DNA of 64,000 bases from Lepeophtheirus salmonis (lineage: Eukaryota > Arthropoda > Copepoda > Siphonostomatoida > Caligidae), in contig NC_052133.2 in NCBI RefSeq assembly GCF_016086655.4, positions 11,616,301-11,680,300 of the forward strand. Direction: 5' to 3'. The translations under genes and the position numbers were made by a program. Shown here piece after piece: positions 1-9,515 of the stretch; position 1 is the stretch's first letter; every line of letters begins with the position of its first letter. The notes beneath the pieces are model-generated. The model saw nothing but the letters and a program-made list of their open reading frames with translations, ran no database searches and was not told the DNA's origin.

Positions 1-1176
1 TTACACTTCATCTCAGCCATTGCCATTATACTAGTCCATTTTTTTTAATTGTCACTTCAGTTTCTGTATCATAAAAAGGGCTTATATTTTTTTCTTAAGA
101 TACTTCTTTTCATTTCTCTATTTAATTTATGTTTCAAAATCTTCTTGTTTATAATGAAAAGAGTAGACTAGTTTTTTTTAGAGTCATCTACGAATTTACC
201 AACTATATCAACAATAATTATTGTAGATAAAGACTAATTATATAGTATTTTTTACGAGTAGTATCTAATAAATTGGTTTAGCTGATTTCCATTTATTAAA
301 AATGTCCATGTTTTATGTAGAAAATGTATACTAAAAAAATATTACTTTATTATCTCTGAGCTTTTGACCAGATGCGTTACCAATTTGGCACCAGGGAACC
401 ACCCAAGTTGAAGGTATATTTCACGTTTAAGAAGAATAATAACTTTTTTATGCAAATTATTTATTTATTTTCAACTTAATGGACAACAAAATAATATATT
501 CTTATTGTTCAGATCAGTAATTGATAATTTTCTTGTGTCTTCAAACTTTCCATTCGATGTTTCAATTTTACTTATTGGTCGTTTGAATGGAAAATGGAAG
601 ATTCCCTTTTACCATTAATTTTTGTATTAATTATTTCGGAAATATTTTTTTTTCCTTTAATAATTATGAGGAAAGATTTACCTTATACTATAAATAAAAA
701 ATGCCCATGAACAATGTATATATTTATTTTTACCTAATCTTTTCCTCTAAAGATGCTTTGACAGACATTCATACAAACTATTAATTAATATTTATTAAGA
801 AATATATTTGTTTAAGTTTATAATGTTTAAATATTCTTTTTTCCTTTTGGGCTGGATATATGATCATTTAGTCAATGGATTAGTTGTTAGAGTTATACAC
901 TTCATGACGTAAGACGTTAAGATTATTAAAAATCTTTGTCATGCTATTAATTCACTTATATTTAAAATTTACACCGTATATTTTATTACATTTCAATTTT
1001 TCTACTACTTCTATTATTAATGTTCTGGACGATGATTGGTTCAACTAGTATAAAATTCTGTTAAATTTTGAATAAGTACACCTTCCCATTTTAATTAAAT
1101 CATTTTGGTTGACATGCTGAAACAGCATGGTAATCCTGAAAAAATGGATGAACTTTGCAGAAAATAGCAGCTTACG
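1..1176. other. AT-rich non-coding DNA, no gene seen
   Basis: No reading frame, RNA gene or structured repeat that I can support. The base composition is strongly A+T with many short homopolymer runs, as in the intergenic or intronic DNA elsewhere in the window. Confidence 0.6.
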
Positions 1177-1425
1177 TGTCATGACGTTTTAATAGATCAG
1201 ATAGAAGCAGAAATGAAATAAACAAGGACAAGGCCAAGAAATACTCCAATGTCGATCTTAATTCTACTCTGAGTCCAACAAGGACTCACAAATGTCACTC
1301 TGCAACAAATCCTAATATTTACTCTCGGTCTCGTAAGAGCTCACATTAGCATTTAATCATGTTTTGTATATAATTGTATGTAGAAGAAAAGGATAGTAAC
1401 TCTTTAGAGATTAATAAATAATAAT
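1177..1425 (+). repeat. LTR-like dispersed repeat, copy 1
   Basis: This block starts with TGTCATGACGTTTTAATAGA and contains a more GC-balanced core (CCAATGTCGATCTTAATTCT, then GAGTCCAACAAGGACT). Related blocks occur at 31560-31800 and 37540-37800 in the same orientation. The TGT start, a core with promoter-like composition and AATAAA-like sequence near the end (about 1412) fit a solo LTR or the 5' LTR of a decayed LTR retrotransposon. No gag or pol frame follows that I can read, so the LTR identity is inference; the three-copy repeat is seen directly. Confidence 0.5.
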
Positions 1426-2149
1426 AGCAGCTTAGGGATAGAAAATTTACCTTTTGAAAAGAACAGACGAGCTAAAAAATACTACTGATAAGCATCACTG
1501 GGTATAACATAGATACAGATAAATATAATATCTTTATAGAAGATGAAACAAAAAGATGATGCACACAAGATATTACAAGGATATGTCAAATTAACAATCG
1601 TATAGTAGTTGACATATTTAGATTTTAATTAAGGGCCATTTTTTCGCTCTTTTTTGGAAAAAAAACTTTGGATATATATAATCAAGTGTGCCCTGACATT
1701 TTGCCAAAAATATTATTGTCGAAAGTTATTTTGCCCACAAGAGACTTTGCCAAATTACCACATTACCAAACGGATAATCTTCCAAATGAATATTTTTCTG
1801 TATTACCACTTAATCGAACGTACGCTGTGCTGAAAATATAATAAATATATTTGATGATGATTCACCCTGCAATACTATGTGATTATGATTACCATTTATG
1901 TTATACAAATGATAAGAAATTTCTATTTACCTTTCTGTTTACCACAAATTGTAATTATTACGCGTTTATGAATTAATAATAGTATTATATAAGTCGTTTA
2001 TATTTTATATCAAGCTTTGTTTTTTAGAGAAGTTAATTATATTTAGGAATAATTTATTAGTACAGAAAATAAACTTTTAAAGAATATAATATCGAAAAAT
2101 TTGAATAACTACTATAATTCTAGTAAAAAATACATTTAACTATTAAGCC
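1426..2149. other. AT-rich non-coding DNA
   Basis: No gene seen. Around 1690-1770 there are short GCCAAAA/GCCCACAA-type motifs that loosely recall the inverted-repeat element at 36593-37262, but the match is too weak to call. Confidence 0.5.
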
Positions 2150-2659
2150 ATACCGAAACGCGTACAATGAAGGGTTTACTATGATTTGCACCGAACGGTG
2201 GATTTCCTATACCATCTCATGCCTAATGTTTTTAGCTTCTATTCCTCCTAACTTTTTATTGCATATATTCTATCATTCTTTGAATTTTCAAGACGTTTTA
2301 AAAACTTTTCACCTACTTATATTAAAGGTATTTTGTGCTAATTTGACGTAATATTTTGTCACTTTTAGCCATCGGCTTATGGATGGAATGCTAACATGAT
2401 TTATCACTTTAATTTCATTTGTCCAATTTAGATTATGTTTTTTTGAGGCATCAATTCTTTTTCGAAGTATGCATTCCATTTTTTGTATATCATCATTGTA
2501 ATTTTCTATTTTTCGTATTGCAATTCCAAGTAACTCTGTTTCTTCTTTTTCTTTAATCCATAATTTGGATAGTAATTTCTTGTTTGGTGTATTTGTTAAA
2601 AATGTGTTTTTGTTCAAATTTGTTTGTAAGCTGCTAATATTTTTTAAGTTCCTCCAAAA
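2150..2659 (-). pseudogene. LINE-1 post-RT (thumb and C-terminal) remnant
   Basis: After the mariner-like insertion the LINE frame continues as ISSLQTNLNKNTFLTNTP, equivalent to the ISGLxINxxKT block of related RTs, and remains open to about 2310. Past a stop there is a KKLGGIEAKNIRHEMV block resembling the 'PKxxGGLGIxxI' motif of LINE C-terminal regions. The end near 2150 is a guess, because no poly-A tail or short duplication is visible. Confidence 0.65.
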
Positions 2660-2688
2660 TACCGGGCCGTGCAAAATTATTTACCAAT
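2660..2688 (+). repeat. M1 left terminal inverted repeat
   Basis: TA followed by CCGGGCCGTGCAAAATTATT. Its reverse complement recurs at 3756-3784 with two differences. Confidence 0.92.
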
Positions 2689-2764
2689 GATGTAAATATA
2701 CTTTTTAAGAGGTTTTGTGGCAACCAATCAGACTGTTTCGTATTTTTACTGTTAAAATAAACAA

Positions 2765-3655
2765 AAATCCTTCCTGTGAGAGCGTAACAACTTCCACACG
2801 TGAGACCATGTCCAATTAGGACACAACGTTTCCAATCGCTTGGAGGCTGGGGGTGATCTCAAGCATTCCCCTGGGGCTGGCAGGAAGCCCACTGCCTCGA
2901 CAAGGCAAGTAAAGGCAGCGTTCAAGAGGACTCCCAACAGGTCCATTGCCGACATGGCCAGAAAGATGGGAACGTCGACATCAACTGTTTCAAGGGCATT
3001 GAAAAGGGCTGGAGGAAAGTCCCTGAGGCGTACTGAACGCCCTCTGCTAACTGAACATCAGCATGAAGTCAGACTTGAGCGTGCCGAGAAAATCTTGAAT
3101 GATATCAAGAGCTCATCGGGACGCATCATCATTTTTTCAGATGATGCGCCTTTTACGGTCGATCCTGTTTTCAACAGGCAAAATGACCGTGTTGTGAGCT
3201 TTGGAGATGTATGGAGATCCAACGGGAAGGCCATGAAGCCGGTATAGTTACCCACTGGCTCAGATTAACGGCGGAGGATTATGTGAAGATTCTGGCGTCC
3301 AATGCCCTTCCGTGGATCAAATCCATAGCCGGCAACTCTGCTTGGGGTTTTTAACAAGATGGAGCACCCGCCCACGCTTCCAAGAAAGCTCAGGAGTGGC
3401 TCAAAGACAACCTGAACTTTTGGTCAAGGACTACTGGACCCCTCAGAGCCCAGATATGAACCCACTAGGCTTCCCTATCTAGGCGCACGTGGAGACCAAG
3501 GCCTGCAAAAAACGACACAAGAACATAAATGCCTTAAAGGCTGCTGTCAACAAGGCCTGGACCTCCATGGACGCCGATTACATCCAGCAAGTCTGTGGCA
3601 GCTTCAGACGTCGCCTGACCAGTATCATTGAGTCAAATGTTGGCTACATTGATTA
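2765..3655 (+). pseudogene. M1 transposase (DDE/D type), frameshifted and internally deleted
   Basis: The readable part opens at 2840 with LEAGGDLKHSPGAGRKP, a linker after a degenerate first helix-turn-helix (upstream frame broken). A second helix-turn-helix follows, SIADMARKMGTSTSTVSRAL (2950-3000), then a block with the first catalytic Asp, FSDDAPFTVDPVFN (3135-3175). After RSNGKAMKPV the frame ends at 3247; LRLTAEDYVKILASN continues in another frame. The second Asp is in QDGAPAHASKKAQEW (3357-3400) just after an in-frame stop, and the third in a frameshifted TPQSPDMNPL block (3437-3470). The C-terminal SFRRRLTSIIESNVGYID ends at a TAA near 3655. About 25-30 codons usually present between the VSFGDV and RSNGKAMKPV blocks appear to be missing. 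It is a dead copy: all three acidic residues can be found but not in one frame. Confidence 0.88.
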
Positions 3656-3755
3656 AATTTGATCACAAACTATTTTATTATTCTAAAAATTTATGAATAA
3701 ATTGTTTCTCAAGTCATTCAAATGTCATTATTGTTGGCGATATGTTCTGAACAAA

Positions 3756-3784
3756 ATTGGTAAATAATTCTTCACGGCCCGGTA
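3756..3784 (-). repeat. M1 right terminal inverted repeat
   Basis: Reverse complement of the left repeat (mismatches at the 13th and 15th bases), ending in the TA duplication at 3783-3784. Confidence 0.92.
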
Positions 3785-4330
3785 TTCATTAGATTATCAA
3801 TGTCCGTACCAATATATTTTTCTTCCATCAGAATTGTCTCATCGTCTGCATAAAATATATTTATTTTGAGATCCCTTCAAAATTTAATCTGCTCTTCTCT
3901 AAAGTAGTTTCACGGCAATATTGCATAGTAGGAAGCTTAAGGGATCACCTTTTGAGCATCCTTTATGAATTTTTATACCTATTCCTCCTCCAACTCCAAT
4001 GATTTTATTTGATCCCATTATCATTGATGATACCAGTTTATAAGAGCTGGAGGGCATCCAATACATTTAGTTATGAACTACGTGACTATGGGAGATCGTG
4101 TCGAAGGTTTTGGTCGAATATATAATTTTTTTTGGAATGTTAACTTAATTTCTTATCTGTTCTCAGACAGATAGAAGACTATCGGTTAGAAATCTGTTTT
4201 TCCAAGACTTAACTTGGAGTTTGGAAGATTATCTTATAAAATTGTGTAAAGCCCATATGCTATAAGTCCTGCAAAATTTTTATAACGTATATTTAAAATT
4301 AAAATTGGCCTCAGGTTTAGGATGTAATTT
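3785..4330 (-). pseudogene. LINE-1 reverse transcriptase palm domain (broken)
   Basis: On the minus strand the RT resumes after the inserted repeat with a degenerate fingers region (YKII near 4230) and then shows the palm motifs in order: FDTISH (4105-4088; the F-D Asp is a metal ligand), HKGCSKGDPLSFLLCNIAV (3970-3910), and YADDETILMEEKYIG (3852-3808), which holds the two catalytic Asp residues. The frame runs to ..DIDNLMN and is then cut at TA 3784-3783 by the mariner-like element. Removing the insertion puts ..NLMN next to the downstream LEELKK/ISSLQTNLNK block, matching the usual 'ISGLxINxxKT' motif after YADD, although one frameshift remains. Confidence 0.85.
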
Positions 4331-4349
4331 GGATTATTTTTTATGTTCT

Positions 4350-5405
4350 TTTAATTGGTTAGTGGAATTGTACTGATCTGTATTTATCTATAAAAGCGTC
4401 TGTGTAGATGCCTTTATACTTTCCCACGCCATTGAACCTAGGAGGCTGAAATTTTGGTTCGGGTCCTATTTTTGACCTGGGACAGACGGGTGTGTTGATT
4501 TTAATTATCAATAAGTAATTGACGTTTCGAAAACAACTATACAAATTACTACGTTTATAAATTTATTCTAAATCAAAAAAGTTATGCGGTAAAAAATAAA
4601 TCAGTGAAAATTGCAATTTTGTTCATTTTAGGTGCAAAAAAATGAACTTCCAATCGAAAATGGGATTAGTAAATAGAATAAAGTTTGTAGAATTTTGTCT
4701 GGGGAGATTCATTTGCATATAAATTTGTCAATTTAAAATTGATGTTTAACTGAAATATCTGTCCTTTTCTGTATAATTTTTAAATTAAAATATTTTTTTT
4801 TCTTATTTTCATTAAACGTCGACTTTCAGTTTTTTAAGTAAAAATGGCACAAGGTAATGCTTTTTTGCGGGGAAAAATGCCAATACAACATTTCCAGTGA
4901 GTATTTTCAATGTATGGAACATTTTATAACATTATTTTTGCAATATTTGCAAAAATAAACCAGTTATCGAGTATTATTTTTTCGACAACATTATTCTTCA
5001 TAACATTTTTGTTCTTGCAAGTACGAAAAAAATATTTGTAGGTTTGTCTTTCTTTTATAATTCCAATAAATGCTATTAACTTTTTTACTGCAAAATTAGT
5101 GCAAAAAAGTTTTCAACATTTTTCTTCGCGAATTTCGATTTGGGAATTTTTTGAATTAAAAACAATGTAATTCTCATAACGATAATTCTTTAGATGCATA
5201 TATATTGGTGTGTAATTTTTTTTACATTCATAATACCACTACTTACTTTACAAGAAGCAAAAATAGAGATTTTTTTTTTGGGGTTGGGGAGTTACAATGA
5301 TGAGGTTTTTTGATTACCTTACTTAACCGGATTGATATAGTTTGAAGGATCTAAGAGAATTAGAATTATCTGGATCTTGTTCGACAACAACGAAACATTC
5401 ATAAT
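4350..5405 (-). repeat. Dispersed repeat R-A, copy A (inserted in LINE-1 RT)
   Basis: Read on the minus strand this block matches 8490-9515 on the plus strand in the same order: AGATCCAGATAATTCTAATT (near 5375), a GGTTAAGTAAGGT segment, a long A/T-rich middle with TTGTCGAAAAAATA..TCGATA..TGGTT (near 4985-4950), and a GC-richer end with GCCTCCTAGGTTCAATGGCG and CACAGACGC (4460-4390). It contains no recognisable protein. The CCTAGGTT..GTGGG..ACACAGA end resembles the 3' regions of some non-LTR elements and SINEs, so it may be a retroposon tail, but that is inference. Confidence 0.7.
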
Positions 5406-5857
5406 TATTAGTATATGTAGTATCAGAAGTGTTTTCTTCTAAAGCATCGTTAAGATGGGAATTGTATGATGATCTTTTTTGTATAATTCTGCTGGTATTC
5501 CAGGGGGGCCCTGGGGATGAATCATATTGTAAAAAATATTGGAACCCCTCTTAAATTTTAAATTTTTCCACTAATGCCTTCTTTTTCAATACATTGTGCT
5601 CTTTAATCATATTGTTCATTTGGGATTGTATTGTCAGGCCTTTCAAGCATATTTTTAAAGAAACTTCCGACTATTATTTCTACTCCTTTATCCTCACTTC
5701 TCAATTCACCCGTTTCATCATAAGATTTTATGTTATTGTTATTATTATTTTTCTTTCTATAACTTGATAATCTTAAAATTTTTTTCATTGATATTTCTAT
5801 TAATTTGTCTTGCTCGAATGAAGGCTGATTTTGCTTCTTGTTCCAGAATTCCTGCAT
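5405..5857 (-). pseudogene. LINE-1 ORF2 linker and N-terminal edge of reverse transcriptase
   Basis: An open stretch at 5857-5603 with a poly-Asn/Lys patch is followed by EHNVLKKKALVEKFK and then SPGPPGIPAELYKK at about 5517-5475. The latter is the 'PGPDGIPAEFYK' signature that opens LINE reverse transcriptases. The RT is then lost at about 5405, where the inserted repeat begins, and resumes near 4330. Confidence 0.75.
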
Positions 5858-6059
5858 TTCGACTACTGCAGATAAATCTTCAGACTGTAATTGCTACAAA
5901 ATATTCTCCTTACATTCACTTTTCTTCTTTGCTTGCCTCTTTCCTTCTATTGATAAAATATTCTTAACAATTTTATTCAACTTCTCAATTACCTTGCTCA
6001 TTTTTAGACTTTTTCAATTTCTTCATGTACTTACTCTATTATGTATGTATTATATTCTT

Positions 6060-6784
6060 CTACAGATGTCTTTGGTACTTTTTCATTTTGGAGCAACTAT
6101 ATCGGACATTAAGAATTCATGGTCAGATAATCCTGTATCATTAATGTCTTTTGAATGTTTTATAGTGTGTAAAATCTCTCCATTTCATAGAATATAGTTG
6201 ATTTCGGCTGAAGATGGTTGTATTTTTTTTTATTTTTCTAATGTGTGAGCATGTATTTGCAATATCAATAATATTGTTTTTCAGAATCCAAGCCTCAAAA
6301 ATGTCTCTGCTGTAATGTAAATTTGCATAGTTACGCGTCTCTTCTTTTCCACATCTTGAAACATTGAAGTCCCCTAGAATGGTTTTGGATGTTGATGCCA
6401 TTGGAGTTACATTTTCATGAACATGTCTAACTGACTTTCCCGATGGTGCATAAAATGACTTAATTAGTGTTTTGTATCCATAATCTCTATTAAATTTACG
6501 TCATGGGATTCTCTTATTTTTTGGAAGTTTATTTTTTTATCTATGAGAAGGGCGACTACTCTGCATGAATGACTCCCCTTGCCCTTAATCGCCTACCTTA
6601 AATAAATTTTATATTCTTTATTGAAAATTTCATAATATTCGTATATAATTCTAGTATCACAGCAAGCAACAATTTGAAAATAGTCCAGGGTTCTTAGATA
6701 GTTGTAAAATTTTCTTTGCTTTCGTAATTCTGAGATTCCATTGACATTTGCACTCATTATTCTCATTGTCTTTGTAATTTTCAT
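6060..6784 (-). pseudogene. APE-type endonuclease domain of LINE-1 ORF2 (broken)
   Basis: The domain opens with RIMSANVNGISELRKQRKF near 6760, the usual N-terminal strand of LINE endonucleases, where an Asn of the active site sits in the SANVNG block. DTRI follows where family members usually have an E/D-x-R motif. A frame break follows; ILGDFNVSR appears near 6375 (GDFN carries a catalytic Asp/Asn pair), and LSDHEFLMSD near 6115 supplies the C-terminal SDH motif with the catalytic His. The known family role is nicking target DNA to prime reverse transcription. Several frameshifts and stops separate these blocks, so no complete enzyme could be made. Confidence 0.8.
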
Positions 6785-6854
6785 ATTTATTACTTAAATT
6801 TGTTTCTAATCGCTCTTCATACATTTTTTTACACCTTCCGCCGAATAACTGCGT

Positions 6855-7790
6855 TTACTGAGGAATTAAGCTCATTCGAGTTTCATCTCCTGTTGTCTCC
6901 ATGTCTTTTCTGTTTGTATCTATTTCTATTTCGACAACGGTACTTATTTTTAATATGTTACAATTTTCAATCTTCCTTGGCTTGTCTTTTGTTATCAGTA
7001 ATTTCATTTCATCATCCTTGAATCTTTCTAAATAGGGTCCCACTTTTTTCCCATAACCTTTAACTTCACTTCCACTTATCTTTTTTGCTTTAAATAAAGT
7101 GTTTACGCCTGAGTCTTCATCTTTTGTTGCCACAATATCTTCCTTTGTTTCCTTTATTTCTAGGCATCTTATAGTAAATTTAAGCCTGAAGGAACATGCT
7201 CTTCAAAGTCAGTGAATTCTGCAGCATCTATTCCAAATGTGTCTTTAGCCATATAAAATTCATTAATTAGATGCATTTCACCTCTTCTCGGTCATTCTCT
7301 ATTATCTTCTCACACAACAATAGGGTTGAATCTTCTCAAGCGAGTTGCGCTATTTTTTTTTTTGAAACTTATGGTGTTTCTCATTTAGTTCTTCAGTGTC
7401 ATTGTTTTCTTCAAATTGGGGCTTTTAATCCCACTGTTACAATTTCCGAATATTTTTTGAGATTCATTTTATTTTATGTGTGGTCGCTTTTTTCATCACT
7501 CGTTTCAAACTCAGAATTCCTTTTGGGTTGTTCGTATTCTTAATTTGTTTCGAACCTAACTTATATTTTCTAGATCCTCCTCCTCATGCTGTGAGACCAC
7601 AACAGGGGTTCTCCAACCCCTTTCTTGCACTTGGTCTTACTGACTTCCTAGTTCCCAACGAGAAACTGGGTTATGTCTTGATTTCCATTATATTTGGCCA
7701 TGTTTTCTATTCTCCGGGTCCCTGGAGATCCTTTTTTTCCTTTCCGTCCCATTCCAGAAGATGGGAGATGGGGTTTATCAAATATAACTC
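6855..7790 (-). pseudogene. ORF1-like remnant of LINE-1
   Basis: Upstream of the endonuclease and in the same direction lies a run of lysine-rich coding-like sequence. It begins near 7755 with an ATG followed by MGRKGKKGSPGTRRIEN, hits a stop, continues in shifted frames (TFGIDAAEFTDFEEHVPSG near 7230), and then a 92-codon open stretch at 7133-6855 (KISGSEVKGYGKKVGPYLE). Its place directly 5' of the endonuclease suggests the nucleic-acid-binding ORF1 product of the retrotransposon. I see no CCHC knuckle or RRM that would prove it, so function rests on position. At least two frame breaks and one in-frame stop are present. Confidence 0.5.
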
Positions 7791-7860
7791 TATCCGCTCA
7801 GAAGAGGCTGTATAGTTCTTTTGCAGCGAAAAGAATCAAAACTTCACATTGGCACTAAAT

Positions 7861-8058
7861 TTATAAGATTGATTTATTTGCAAAAAAGTCAATTGTTAGC
7901 TCTTGTTGTTTTCTCCTTGCGCGTACAATATTAATAACTATTATTGATATTTGTTTATAATTTTCTTCTTTTTCATTATTATTTTCTATTTGAACTAATT
8001 CACTTTAAATATTGTCTTGTAATGTGTTCACATCTACTGTGGGACACAGTTTACAAAA
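7861..8058 (-). pseudogene. Coding-like C-terminal tail of an unidentified protein, possibly a DNA transposase
   Basis: On the minus strand one frame reads DVNTLQDNI, a TAA, SELVQIENNNEKEENYKQIS and IVRARRKQQELTIDFFANK before a TAA at 7863-7861. The closing 'KQQ-x-LTIDFF' resembles the last residues of some pogo/Tigger-like transposases, but this is a weak resemblance and I do not claim the family. The 130 bases at 7929-8058 are repeated in inverted orientation at 9173-9302, where the same frame lacks the stop. It may equally be an upstream part of LINE-1. Confidence 0.35.
7929..8058 (-). repeat. 130-bp inverted repeat, left arm
   Basis: The reverse complement matches 9173-9302 with only about two substitutions. 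The outer end is TATTAATAACTATTATTGAT and the inner end is CAGTTTACAAAA. It is far better conserved than surrounding repeats, implying a recent inverted duplication or gene conversion. Confidence 0.92.
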
Positions 8059-8218
8059 TAAACGTATTATTGTTTTCAATTTGTAGCAAATAATTTAACA
8101 TTTTATCTTACAAAAATTGAGAAATATGAAAGATAATCTTAATTACATATTATTGCAGTATTAATCATTATTCAATACAGTTATTATTTTCTTTAGCAAT
8201 CTGTCTTTCACATTGTGG

Positions 8219-8438
8219 TAATTTTGCAATGTGTTCATTTGGTAAAATGGCATTTACGAAAGTGGCTTTTGACAATAACGTTTTCTGCAAAGTGTCCTAG
8301 AATCATAATAAAGATAACGTCATTATATATAACTATAATACACAAGCAGAGGGATATCCGGCGTTGTTTGGGGAAAGGAGGGAGTAGCAGATCACATAGA
8401 TAAGGATCATAATAATTCAAAAAAAAAAAAAAAAAAAA
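8219..8438 (+). repeat. Possible retroposon end with A-rich tail
   Basis: A stretch with less extreme composition (GATATCCGGCGTTGTTTGGG at about 8353) ends in a run of about 20 A at 8419-8438. The position of the poly-A suggests the 3' end of a plus-strand retroposed sequence. No frame is readable and no target duplication was found. Confidence 0.3.
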
Positions 8439-8489
8439 TTATAAAGAAAATACTTCTACATACTACGTATAGAATATTTATAATATGAA

Positions 8490-9515
8490 TTTTCCATTTT
8501 TATCGAGAAAGATCCTGATAATTCTAATTATCTTACTATGATAGTACCGATGGAGCCGGAAATTGACTTTATTTTACACTACATATACTGATCAGACTAT
8601 ATCAATTTGGTTAAGTAAGGTTATCTACAAAGCCTTATCATAGCAACCTTCCCAAAATAATTTCATAATTCGCTCTTTTCACCGTAATACTATTATTTTG
8701 AATTTAAAAAAAAAAAGTGTGTTACAAGTTTCAAATAATATAAATGCATCAAAAAAATAGTTTAGATGAGAACTCCATTTATTATTTTTGTAAAAAAAAT
8801 GGCAAATCAAAATTCGAAAAAAAAATCGCAAAAAACTTTTTTTTACTAAGCTTGCAAGAAAAGTAGAAAATAGCCAATTTATTGCTAATTTAAAGGGGAA
8901 ATGTATCTACCACTTTTTTTTCGCTTTTTTAAAAACAAAATAGGTACGGAAAATAATGTCGTCGAAAAAATTTCCCTCGATAGTTGGTTCATTTTGGCAA
9001 ATATTCCAAAAATGATGTACTAAAATGTTGTCTAAATTGAAAGTAAAATGGTGTATAATTTTATGTCAATTTGTATAATGTAGTTACATTTTATCTCAAA
9101 AATTGAAAATTTACTTTTGATGAAAAAAAAGAGACCAAAAATGTAAAATTATTCCAAAAATAACATTTTAATTTTTGTAAACTGTGTCCCACAGTAGATG
9201 TGAACACAGTACAAGACAATATTTTAAGTGAATTAGTTCAAATAGAAAATAATAATGAAAAAGAAGAAAATTATAAACAAATATCAATAATAGTTATTAA
9301 TAGTTATCTAGTCTTCTTTAGCTCCAAAAAAATAGTTTATGTGTTTTAGGTATAGCATAAGCCCCATTATATGACCCCCTTAAAAAATCTGCACCTCCTT
9401 TTTAGCCTGATCAGTTTCAAAAGAGACATGAATGTAAAATTTTGGTCTCCTAGGTTTAACGGTATGGGCACGCATGAAGGATACACAGAAACTCTATTTT
9501 ATTGAAAAAGCTTCC
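8490..9515 (+). repeat. Dispersed repeat R-A, copy B
   Basis: Plus-strand counterpart of 5405-4350. Shared landmarks in order are AAGATCCTGATAATTCTAAT (8511), ATATCAATTTGGTTAAGTAA (8600), GTCGTCGAAAAAATTTCCCT (8958) with TCGATAGTTGGTTC, and TTTTGGTCTCCTAGGTTTAA (9440) with ACACAGAAAC. The 130-bp inverted-repeat arm at 9173-9302 lies inside it. No protein-coding content is seen. Confidence 0.7.
9173..9302 (+). repeat. 130-bp inverted repeat, right arm
   Basis: Partner of 7929-8058 across a spacer of about 1.1 kb. The frame DVNTVQDNILSELVQIENNN is open throughout this arm. The arm interrupts repeat R-A copy B: the matching position in copy A has different sequence. Confidence 0.92.

Larger units (their letters stand above)
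2660..3784 (+). mobile_element. Tc1/mariner-like element M1, TA-flanked, nested in LINE-1
   Basis: Terminal inverted repeats are visible at 2660-2688 and 3756-3784 (27 of 29 bases match), each ending in CCGGGCCGTG and flanked by the dinucleotide TA, the hallmark target duplication of the Tc1/mariner superfamily. The 1121-bp element contains a broken transposase on the plus strand. It sits in the minus-strand LINE-1 RT immediately after the YADD block, so it inserted after the LINE had landed. It is shorter than a typical full-length member of this superfamily because of an internal deletion. Confidence 0.93.
2150..7830 (-). mobile_element. LINE-1: decayed non-LTR retrotransposon (ORF1 + APE endonuclease + RT), split by two insertions
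   Basis: Read on the minus strand, pieces of one non-LTR retrotransposon follow each other in the correct order: an ORF1-like region (7790-6855), an apurinic endonuclease domain (6784-6060), a linker (5857-5603), the N-terminal edge of the RT (motif GPPGIPAELYKK at 5514-5475), the RT palm (FDTISH at 4105-4088, GDPLS at 3948-3934, YADD at 3852-3841) and a post-RT region (2659-2150) ending with a KKLGGIEAKNI block typical of the region after the thumb. Many stops and frameshifts show it is dead. It is interrupted by a ~1 kb repeat within the RT fingers and by a Tc1/mariner-like element just after YADD. Both ends are approximate, because no poly-A tail or target duplication could be recognised. 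The clade is uncertain (Jockey/CR1/L1-like organisation). Confidence 0.85.

Noticed and set aside
2752..2955. Minus-strand open frame of 67 codons
   Set aside because: It is the complement of the M1 transposase; the plus-strand frame has the recognisable helix-turn-helix and DDE motifs.
5764..6197. Plus-strand frames with hydrophobic runs resembling membrane proteins
   Set aside because: They lie antisense to the LINE-1 linker and endonuclease; the hydrophobicity comes from reading A-rich coding sequence backwards.
7480..7815. Plus-strand 111-codon frame
   Set aside because: Shadow of the minus-strand ORF1-like region of LINE-1; its F/L/S-rich translation has no domain.
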